From the NCBI GenBank assembly GCA_963661055.1, contig CAVLAC010000072.1:1-11028 (forward strand): a DNA stretch of 11,028 nt, given 5' to 3'. Each line of letters starts with the position of its first letter. Position 1 is the first letter of the stretch. This DNA is from UBA1067 sp963661055 (lineage in GTDB: Bacteria; Verrucomicrobiota; Kiritimatiellia; RFP12; UBA1067). The notes below the pieces were generated by a model that made no database searches, was not told the origin of the DNA, and worked only from the letters and a program-made list of their open reading frames with translations. Shown here piece by piece: positions 1 to 5,296 of the stretch. The translations under genes and the position numbers were made by a program.

Positions 1-174
1 GCACGAGAGGAGCGGAGCGGCTCGCCGCCGTAAGAGTGACTCTCGTACGCAACCAATGACTTTGTCGAGGCAGGGCTGACTGAATACGGCTTCTTGTCTA
101 CGCGTGAGAGGCGGTACGAGACCGCGCAACGACGGGTCGGGCGACACCCGCACGAGCCGCCCACTATTTCTCAT
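1..174 (-). CDS. Possible partial minus-strand ORF, no recognisable product
   Basis: Read on the minus strand, an ATG at 174-172 opens a frame of 58 codons that runs off the left edge without a stop. It begins MRNSGRLVRVSPDPSLRG. A weak AAAGG lies about nine bases before the ATG, but it belongs to the CTTTGCGT repeat and may be chance. The composition (many Arg, Ser, Pro) matches no domain I know and is typical of spurious frames in GC-rich intergenic DNA. I list it only because nothing else explains this stretch and the frame is still open at the edge. Non-coding repeat DNA is at least as likely. Confidence 0.15.
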   Translation of the reverse strand, partial: MRNSGRLVRVSPDPSLRGLVPPLTRRQEAVFSQPCLDKVIGCVRESLLRRRAAPLLSC

Positions 175-184
175 CGCGCAAAGC

Positions 185-230
185 CTTTGCGTCCCTTTGC
201 GTTAAAACCTTCGCGAACTTTGCGTTAAAA
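185..230. repeat. Cluster of short CTTTGCGT(TAAAA) repeats
   Basis: Three copies of CTTTGCGT start at 185, 195 and 218. The last two extend to the identical 13-mer CTTTGCGTTAAAA. A degenerate copy (CCTTCGCGA) sits at 208-216. The cluster lies between any upstream gene and the thiamine promoter. It looks like an intergenic repeat family rather than an operator, because spacing is irregular (10 and 23 bases). Function is unknown. Confidence 0.55.
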
Positions 231-240
231 AACCCCTCAC

Positions 241-264
241 GGCGGCGGGCAAGGGACTGCCGCC
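241..264. other. GC-rich hairpin upstream of the thiamine promoter
   Basis: GGCGGC (241-246) can pair with GCCGCC (259-264) around a 12-base loop. The palindrome ACCATTTGGT follows at 267-276. No T-run follows, so it is not a standard intrinsic terminator. It could be a repetitive extragenic palindrome, or the structured end of an upstream transcript. With the CTTTGCGT cluster it accounts for most of the gene-free bases just before 285. Confidence 0.35.
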
Positions 265-285
265 CTACCATTTGGTGAGGAAATA

Positions 286-294
286 TGGTATAAT
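286..294 (+). promoter_or_regulatory. Extended -10 promoter of the thiamine operon
   Basis: TGG followed by a perfect TATAAT (289-294) forms an extended -10 element. At a 17-base spacing the -35 position (266-271, TACCAT) matches the consensus poorly, so the TG extension probably compensates. Transcription should start near 300-302, almost exactly at the first paired base of the TPP riboswitch. The mRNA leader would then be essentially the aptamer alone. Confidence 0.7.
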
Positions 295-300
295 ATTGGT

Positions 301-375
301 GTTTCGGGGTGCCAGGCGGTTCTGGCTGAGATTATACCCGTTGAACCTGAACCAGGTCATGCTGGCGGAGGGAAT
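301..375 (+). promoter_or_regulatory. TPP riboswitch (THI element)
   Basis: The conserved THI blocks occur in order: GGGGTGCC (306-313), GGCTGAGATTATACCCG (324-340), TTGAACCTGAACCAGG (341-356), then GCTGGCGGAGGGAA (361-374). P1 can form between GTTTC (301-305) and GGAAT (371-375). The motif is unmistakable and it precedes thiS, as expected for feedback control by thiamine diphosphate. I see no separate terminator or anti-terminator between aptamer and gene. The Shine-Dalgarno GGAGGG (367-372) lies inside the 3' strand of the aptamer and partly in P1. Ligand-stabilised folding should therefore hide the ribosome binding site directly, giving translational repression. Confidence 0.95.
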
Positions 376-380
376 TGAAT

Positions 381-581
381 ATGACGATAAAATATCAGGG
401 AGAAGCCGTTGAAACGGCGGCTCCCACAGTGTGCGCCTTTCTAGAAGGGCGCGGCGTAGATGTCGCGAAAGCCCTTGTGGAATATAAGGGCGAAGTTTAC
501 GCGCTCGGCAAGGGACTCGACACGCTTGCTCTCGAAGAGAATGCGGAACTTAATGTCTTCCATATTGTCGCGGGAGGCTGA
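381..581 (+). CDS. thiS: Sulfur carrier protein ThiS
   Basis: This is a 66-residue ubiquitin-fold sulfur carrier. Its C-terminal Gly-Gly (…FHIVAGG) is adenylated by ThiF and converted to a thiocarboxylate, which donates sulfur to thiazole synthase ThiG. Length and the terminal GG are diagnostic. I chose the ATG at 381 because the riboswitch-embedded GGAGGG (367-372) sits eight bases upstream. An in-frame TTG at 375 directly abuts that Shine-Dalgarno and is too close to be used. It is first in a five-gene operon, three bases before thiF. Its translation is the direct target of the riboswitch. Confidence 0.93.
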   Translation: MTIKYQGEAVETAAPTVCAFLEGRGVDVAKALVEYKGEVYALGKGLDTLALEENAELNVFHIVAGG

Positions 582-584
582 GAC

Positions 585-1184
585 GTGGGCGTGAATCTCT
601 ATTTAACGCCCGCCGAGAAAGAAGTTCTCGAGAGCGTCCGTATTGGCATTGCGGGTGCAGGTGGGCTCGGCTCGAATGTCGCGGCACATTTGGTGCGGGC
701 GGGGGTGCGCAAACTCGTTATTTGTGACTTTGATGAAGTAAACGCCTCCAACTTGAATCGGCAATTCTTCTTTCGTGACCAACTCGGACAAAAGAAAGTC
801 GCGGCACTTGGGGAGAACTTGCGGCGTATTGAGGACGGACTCGATTTGACACTTCTCGACCTTCGGCTCACGGCGGAGAATGCCGCGCCGACATTTGCCA
901 GCTGCGATATGGTGATTGAGGCCTTTGACAATGCCGAGGCGAAAGCGATGCTTCTCGCGGCACTTTTACCACTCGGCAAGCGCCTCATCGCGGCGAGTGG
1001 GCTCGCGGGGTGGGGACGAAGTGCCGCGCTCAAAGTGCGGCGGCTTGGCGCAAACCTCATTTTGGTCGGGGATGGCGAGACAGGCGTGAGCGAAGGCTGT
1101 GCCCCCGCCTCCCCACGTGTAGGCATTGCTGCCGCTTTGCAGGCGAATACGGCAATTGCTTGGCTTTTAGGAAAGGAACTCTAA
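585..1184 (+). CDS. thiF: ThiS adenylyltransferase ThiF (short form)
   Basis: A 199-residue E1-like enzyme that activates the ThiS C-terminus with ATP to form ThiS-AMP. The nucleotide-binding glycine motif GAGGLGSN lies at 24-31. The segment around DFDEVNASNLNRQ (48-60), with Asp50, Asn56 and Arg59, fits the E1/ThiF/MoeB active site, and GQKK follows at 68-71. It is shorter than the roughly 250-residue E. coli ThiF and lacks paired CxxC zinc motifs. That matches the compact family found in many anaerobes beside thiSGH. One Cys (172, EGCAP) may be the sulfur-transfer cysteine, which is inference. The start is GTG 585, preceded by GGGAGG (572-577) at a spacing of seven; GTG 591 is a less favoured alternative. 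Confidence 0.92.
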   Translation: MGVNLYLTPAEKEVLESVRIGIAGAGGLGSNVAAHLVRAGVRKLVICDFDEVNASNLNRQFFFRDQLGQKKVAALGENLRRIEDGLDLTLLDLRLTAENAAPTFASCDMVIEAFDNAEAKAMLLAALLPLGKRLIAASGLAGWGRSAALKVRRLGANLILVGDGETGVSEGCAPASPRVGIAAALQANTAIAWLLGKEL

Positions 1185-1188
1185 GAAT

Positions 1189-1962
1189 ATGAAACAACTA
1201 GTTATTGGCGGTCGCACTTTCACCAGCCGCTTTTTCTTGGGCACGGGCAAGTTCGCGAATGCGGAACTGACGCGCGCGGCAATTGCGGCGAGTGGGACGG
1301 AACTTGTGACCACGGCTCTGACGCGTGTTCATGAGGGCGACGCGGCACATGATGACATTTTGAAGGCGATTGACCGCTCCAAAGTCGAGGTTATGCTCAA
1401 TACTTCGGGCGCACGCAACGCGGCGGAGGCGGTTCGTATCGCCAAACTCGCCAAGGCGGCGGGGTATAATTGGATTAAACTTGAGATTCATCCTGACGCA
1501 CGCTATCTTTTGCCCGACCCAGTGGAGACATTGGCGGCGGTAAAGGAATGCGTGAAGATGGGGATGACAGTCCTCCCTTACATCAATGCCGACCCCGTTT
1601 TGGCGCGGCACTGTGAAGAGGCGGGTGCGGCGGCCGTTATGCCGCTCGGGGCACCCATTGGCTCGAATCGCGGCATTCGTACCCGCGATATGATTGAAAT
1701 TATCATTGAGCAGAGCCATGTGCCAGTCGTTGTGGACGCAGGCATTGGACTCCCCTCGCACGCGGCGGAAGCAATTGAGATGGGCGCGGATGCCGTCCTT
1801 GCCAACACGGCAGTCGCGGCGGCGGGCGACCCCGTCAAAATGGCGGAAGCGTTCCGTCTCGCCATTCGCGCGGCGGAACTCGCCTGCGAAGCCGAGCCTC
1901 CAGCGGCTGGACGCGTCGCTCAGGCGACATCTCCGCAACACACCTTCGACATTTTCAAGTAA
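1189..1962 (+). CDS. thiG: Thiazole synthase ThiG
   Basis: A 257-residue TIM-barrel enzyme. It condenses deoxyxylulose 5-phosphate, dehydroglycine (from ThiH) and ThiS-thiocarboxylate into the thiazole phosphate moiety of thiamine. The Schiff-base lysine is Lys97 in NWIKLEIHPD, at the same place as the known B. subtilis residue. Other family signatures are LGTGKF near residue 18, VMPLGAPIGSNRGI around 145-160, VVVDAGIGLPSHAAEAIEMGADAVL (about 180-205) and NTAVA. Length is normal. The ATG starts five bases after the thiF stop, with AAAGGAA upstream inside the end of thiF. The position between thiF and thiH is the classic arrangement for a ThiG-ThiH partnership. Confidence 0.96.
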   Translation: MKQLVIGGRTFTSRFFLGTGKFANAELTRAAIAASGTELVTTALTRVHEGDAAHDDILKAIDRSKVEVMLNTSGARNAAEAVRIAKLAKAAGYNWIKLEIHPDARYLLPDPVETLAAVKECVKMGMTVLPYINADPVLARHCEEAGAAAVMPLGAPIGSNRGIRTRDMIEIIIEQSHVPVVVDAGIGLPSHAAEAIEMGADAVLANTAVAAAGDPVKMAEAFRLAIRAAELACEAEPPAAGRVAQATSPQHTFDIFK

Positions 1963-1972
1963 GGACTAAAGA

Positions 1973-3088
1973 ATGTTTCCTCTTTTAAAGTACACGGAAC
2001 AGCAGGTCGCGGACTACTACAACAAGGTGACCCCCGAGATGGTTGCCGCCACGCTCGCGAAGACCTCGCGGCACGATTGGTTTGACCTCCTTAATTTGCT
2101 TTCGCCTGCGGCGTATCCGTTTATGGACGAGATGCGCGTCAAAGCCCGCCAAGCGCGGCAGAGTTACTATGGCAAGACGGTGAGCGTTTATGCTCCGCTT
2201 TATATTGGCAATACTTGCATAAACTCGTGCCGTTATTGTGACTTTCGTATTCAGCACAAAGGGACGGTGCGCCGCAATTTGACGCTTGATGAGATTCGCG
2301 AAGAGGCGGAAGCAATCCGTCAGACGGGAATTGACTCGCTCCTCATTGTGGCAGGGGAAGATCCGCGCGTCAATACGGTTGCCCATCTTGCCGAAGTCGG
2401 GCGGATGCTGAAGAAGATGTTCTCGAATCTTTCCTTGGAAGTCGCCCCACAGACTGAGGAAGCGTATCGCGAACTCTTTAAGGCGGGCTATGAGGGGCTC
2501 ACCTGTTTTCAGGAGACTTATGACCCCATCCTTTATAAAGAGATGCATCCAGCGGGACCCAAGAGCAACTATGAGTTCCGTTTGTGGACGCAACTGCGTG
2601 CGGGCAAGGCGGGATTTCGTACTTTGGGTTGTGCCTTTCTGGGTGGGCTAGGACCGTGGCGTCCCGAGGCGGCTTCGCTGGGGGCGCACGCCTTTTACTT
2701 GATGCGCGAATGCTATGAGGCGAAGGTGCAGTTTGCGTTTCCACGGTTCTGTCCAGTGGAAGGGGGCTTTGTGCCGCCCGCGCCGATTGAGGAGCGCGAT
2801 GTCGATTTGATGATGTTAGCTTTTAGGATCGTTTTCCCGCAATGCTGTATGACGGTCTCGACGCGCGAAGCACCCGCATTTCGTGACTACATTGTGCAAG
2901 TGGCGGCGGATAATATGAGCGCGGGTAGTCGCGTCACGCCAGGCGGGTATGCCGTACTTGAGAAGGAGCGGCAGGCGGATGTTGCGCAGTTCACGCTCAC
3001 CGACCAGCGTCCCGCCGAGGAGGTGTACGCGGCAATTAAGAAGAATGGACAAGAGGTCGTCTTCAAGAATTGGGATAATCGGATTTAA
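1973..3088 (+). CDS. thiH: 2-Iminoacetate synthase ThiH (radical SAM tyrosine lyase)
   Basis: A 371-residue radical-SAM enzyme that cleaves tyrosine to p-cresol and dehydroglycine, the glycine-derived unit of the thiazole ring in anaerobes and facultative bacteria. The [4Fe-4S] cluster motif CX3CX2C is visible as Cys82, Cys86 and Cys89 (NTCINSCRYCDF). The N-terminal helix region and the C-terminal SAM-associated domain with STREAPAFRD are both present, and length is standard. AAGGA (1961-1965) lies seven bases before the ATG. No glycine oxidase (ThiO) gene is visible, so the organism appears to rely on this oxygen-sensitive route. That is one reason for inferring an anaerobic lifestyle. Confidence 0.96.
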   Translation: MFPLLKYTEQQVADYYNKVTPEMVAATLAKTSRHDWFDLLNLLSPAAYPFMDEMRVKARQARQSYYGKTVSVYAPLYIGNTCINSCRYCDFRIQHKGTVRRNLTLDEIREEAEAIRQTGIDSLLIVAGEDPRVNTVAHLAEVGRMLKKMFSNLSLEVAPQTEEAYRELFKAGYEGLTCFQETYDPILYKEMHPAGPKSNYEFRLWTQLRAGKAGFRTLGCAFLGGLGPWRPEAASLGAHAFYLMRECYEAKVQFAFPRFCPVEGGFVPPAPIEERDVDLMMLAFRIVFPQCCMTVSTREAPAFRDYIVQVAADNMSAGSRVTPGGYAVLEKERQADVAQFTLTDQRPAEEVYAAIKKNGQEVVFKNWDNRI

Positions 3089-3092
3089 CGCT

Positions 3093-3719
3093 ATGGAAGA
3101 CTTTGGCTTTTACCTTGTAATGACGAACCCGAAAGTCGGGTATGTGGCGTGCGCTGAGGCGGCGGTGAAGGCGCGGGTGCGGATGCTCCAGCTACGGATG
3201 AAAGATGTGCCGCGTGAGGAAGTGCTTGCTGTAGCGCGGCAGATTCGCGAAGTGACACAGGGGACTGAGACCACCTTCATCGTCAATGACGATGCCGCGA
3301 TCGCGGCAGAAGTCGCGGCGGATGGCGTGCATGTCGGGCAGGGAGATATGGCGGTCGAGGAAGTGCGGCGGCGATTCCCGACACTGCGGATTGTGGGGCT
3401 CTCGACACACAATCTCGGGCAGACCCAAAGTGCCGCGTTCGCGCAAGGTTTGGCGCGTCCCGACTACATTGGGGTTGGACCCGTCTACGCGACGCCGACG
3501 AAGAAGATTCCCGACCCGACGCTCGGCCCTGAGAAGGCTGGGGAGATGATTGCCGCCGCGCCATTCCCCGCTGTCGCCATTGGTGGCATCAACTTGGAGA
3601 CGATAAGTGCCATAAAAGCGGCTGGGGCGCGTAATTTTGCTGTAGTACGCCCTGTTTGTGGGGCGGATGACCCCCTCGCGGCAATTAAGGTGCTCAAGAA
3701 GAAATTTGCCGAAAGCTGA
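3093..3719 (+). CDS. thiE: Thiamine-phosphate synthase ThiE
   Basis: A 208-residue TIM-barrel enzyme joining HMP diphosphate and thiazole phosphate to give thiamine phosphate, releasing pyrophosphate. Family motifs in order are QLRMK (33-37), IVNDD (63-67), DGVHVGQGD (77-85), GLSTHN, YIGVGPVYATPTKK and AIGGI. The phosphate-binding end reads AVVRPV rather than the common VVSAI, a variation also seen in other bacteria. The frame stays open upstream into thiH, but ATG 3093, five bases after the thiH stop and aligned with the family N-terminus, is the sensible start. Only a weak GGA lies upstream, so translation may depend on termination of thiH. ThiC and ThiD are not in this window. Confidence 0.94.
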   Translation: MEDFGFYLVMTNPKVGYVACAEAAVKARVRMLQLRMKDVPREEVLAVARQIREVTQGTETTFIVNDDAAIAAEVAADGVHVGQGDMAVEEVRRRFPTLRIVGLSTHNLGQTQSAAFAQGLARPDYIGVGPVYATPTKKIPDPTLGPEKAGEMIAAAPFPAVAIGGINLETISAIKAAGARNFAVVRPVCGADDPLAAIKVLKKKFAES

Positions 3720-3727
3720 TATTCTAA

Positions 3728-3756
3728 TTGCTTATTTCGCTCAAAAATGGTAAAAT
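3728..3756 (+). promoter_or_regulatory. Promoter of tRNA-Leu (and possibly the downstream operon)
   Basis: TTGCTT (3728-3733) and TGG-TAAAAT (extended -10; hexamer 3751-3756) are separated by exactly 17 bases. Transcription should begin near 3763, just before the mature tRNA 5' end at 3772. No terminator is visible between thiE and this promoter, or between the tRNA and the next gene. Confidence 0.65.
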
Positions 3757-3771
3757 ACTCATAGTTCAAAC

Positions 3772-3859
3772 GCCAGAATGGTGGAATGGCAGACACCAGG
3801 GACTTAAAATCCCTTGTCAAGTATTTGACGTGCGGGTTCGAGTCCCGCTTCTGGCACCA
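3772..3859 (+). tRNA. tRNA-Leu (anticodon UAA)
   Basis: This is a class II tRNA with a full cloverleaf. The acceptor stem GCCAGAA pairs with TTCTGGC (3849-3855), the anticodon stem is AGGGA/TCCCT, and the loop CTTAAAA gives anticodon TAA at 3805-3807. A long variable arm and a T-arm GCGGG-TTCGAGT-CCCGC follow. The discriminator A (3856) is followed by an encoded CCA (3857-3859). It reads UUA (and, by wobble, UUG) leucine codons, which are rare in these GC-rich genes. The next coding start is only 27 bases downstream. Confidence 0.97.
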
Positions 3860-3886
3860 CTTAATAAGAGAGATTTTTGAGAGTCA

Positions 3887-5296
3887 ATGGATAGCGCGAT
3901 AGCCATAGTTGGTATGAGTTGCCGCTTCGCGGGTTGCAATGCCCCAGCGGCACTGTGGCGGGCGATTATGGCGCGGCGGTCTTTGCTGACGGAGCTCGGG
4001 GCGGATACGGAAGTTCCCTTTGGGCAACGCAATGTCTTTGCCCGCGCCTACCCGACACGCATTGGGCAACTTGGTGACCTCTACGCCTGCGTCCCCGCTA
4101 TGCAGAACTTCCCGCGCCAATTGAATGCGGGTGAAAACCAAGACTTGTACTTCGCGACACAGCTCGCGATGGATGCCCTCGCGGATGCCGCGATACGTCC
4201 GAGAAGCGCGGGGGCGATGCGGGGGACGGTGCGCCTTGGATATGCGCCGCCCTTTAATGCTTCCACGGTCAACTGGTTGCAGCATACCGCGTTCCTTGAC
4301 CAGACAATGGAAATTCTCCGTCGCTTCTTGCCCCATGCCCCTCAGGAGGCACTCGATGAGACGCGGGCGAAGTTGCTGGAGTCCTTGCCTGAACCGAATG
4401 CCGCCGCGTTTTTGATGGGCGCGGGCTATCGCTTTGTTTCGTGGATTGCGCGTGAATGCTCTTTCACAGGTGCGGCAACAATTATGGACGCGGGACTTAT
4501 CACAGGCGCGGCGACAGTAATGGACGCCCTCGCCGACTTGCGCACGGGCATTGCGGATGTCGTCCTCGCAGGTGTTCAAGAGCCACCTCTTTCGCGTGCG
4601 TATTTGGAAGGGCTCTCGGGTGAAGTGCAATTTTCTACACAGTCTGAGTTGCATCCGTTTTCTAATGAACCCCAAGGGACAATCCCTGGGGAGGGCGGGG
4701 TCTTTCTCGTCCTTAAACGCCGCGAGGATGCCCTCCGCGACCACGACCGCATCTATGCGCTGATTAGGTCCGTCGCTATCGGGCACAACCCCGCCGATGA
4801 CCCCTCAGCCATTCTCTCGGACGCAATAAGCCGCGCCGAGGTGCCCGTCCATTCTATTGGGCTCATTGAGGCGGATGGCTCGGGCATTGCCGAGATGGAA
4901 GCGCGTGAAATAGAAGGGGTGCAACGCCTGTGGGGCGAGCATAAGCCTGGCGGGGCGCTCGTCGGCATTGGCTCGGTGAAGGGCAATATTGGCAATACCT
5001 TGCGCGTCTCAATGGGTGCGGGACTCGTCAAGGCGGCACTCGCGCTTCATCATCGTACGCTCCCACCCCAACTCGCGCCTGAGCATCCGCAAGAATCCCT
5101 CTCCACCCTCACTTCGAGTGCCTACCTTTTGACGGAGGCGCGTCCGTGGATTACAGGCGACAGCTCGAGCCCACGCCGCGCGGTAGTCATTGGGTCTAAC
5201 TTCGATTCGTGCGACCCCGAGGGAATGCACGCGGCGGGCAAGGGCGGACGCAGCGCGGCAATTGTGCTCGAAGAAGAACCGGAGGATCGTGCATGA
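3887..5296 (+). CDS. Ketosynthase-like protein lacking all three catalytic residues
   Basis: A 469-residue protein with the beta-ketoacyl synthase fold. The N-terminus IAIVGMSCRFAG…LW matches the type I KS opening, and the C-terminal half carries GSVKGNIGNT followed by GLVKAALALHHRTLPP. Aligned without gaps to DTACSSS…LRSG, the region reads DAGLITG…LRTG, so the nucleophilic Cys is Leu204. The first catalytic His (EAHGTGT) is Asp330 in EADGSG. The second (NIGHT) is Asn370 in NIGNT. It therefore cannot condense acyl chains by the known mechanism. A non-catalytic partner role, like the chain-length-factor subunits of type II and PUFA synthases, is a reasonable guess. The start at ATG 3887 has only a weak GAGAG upstream. 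The stop overlaps the next start as ATGA, with that gene's GGAGG inside this one, so the two are translationally coupled. Confidence 0.85.
   Translation: MDSAIAIVGMSCRFAGCNAPAALWRAIMARRSLLTELGADTEVPFGQRNVFARAYPTRIGQLGDLYACVPAMQNFPRQLNAGENQDLYFATQLAMDALADAAIRPRSAGAMRGTVRLGYAPPFNASTVNWLQHTAFLDQTMEILRRFLPHAPQEALDETRAKLLESLPEPNAAAFLMGAGYRFVSWIARECSFTGAATIMDAGLITGAATVMDALADLRTGIADVVLAGVQEPPLSRAYLEGLSGEVQFSTQSELHPFSNEPQGTIPGEGGVFLVLKRREDALRDHDRIYALIRSVAIGHNPADDPSAILSDAISRAEVPVHSIGLIEADGSGIAEMEAREIEGVQRLWGEHKPGGALVGIGSVKGNIGNTLRVSMGAGLVKAALALHHRTLPPQLAPEHPQESLSTLTSSAYLLTEARPWITGDSSSPRRAVVIGSNFDSCDPEGMHAAGKGGRSAAIVLEEEPEDRA

Noticed and set aside
375..380. TTG at 375 as the thiS start
   Set aside because: It directly abuts the Shine-Dalgarno (367-372), whereas ATG 381 has proper spacing and matches the family N-terminus.
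599..1941. Long minus-strand frames opposite thiF and thiG
   Set aside because: They are antisense to unmistakable ThiF and ThiG, show no domain motifs, and follow from GC-rich codon usage on the plus strand.
3772..3886. tRNA-Leu as an integration site of a mobile element carrying the synthase-like genes
   Set aside because: I found no integrase, no direct repeat of the tRNA 3' end downstream, and no obvious change in codon style between the thiamine genes and the synthase-like genes.
3884..4786. 300-codon open frame on the minus strand opposite the ketosynthase-like gene
   Set aside because: It lies entirely antisense to a frame with clear KS domain signatures, has an Arg/His-rich unordered composition and no recognisable motif. 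Long antisense frames are expected at this base composition.
5209..5292. Upstream extension of the AT-DH-PPTase protein (28 extra codons)
   Set aside because: It would overlap the KS-like gene by almost 90 bases and begins with an Arg/Gly-rich stretch. ATG 5293 has GGAGG at ideal spacing and an ATGA junction.
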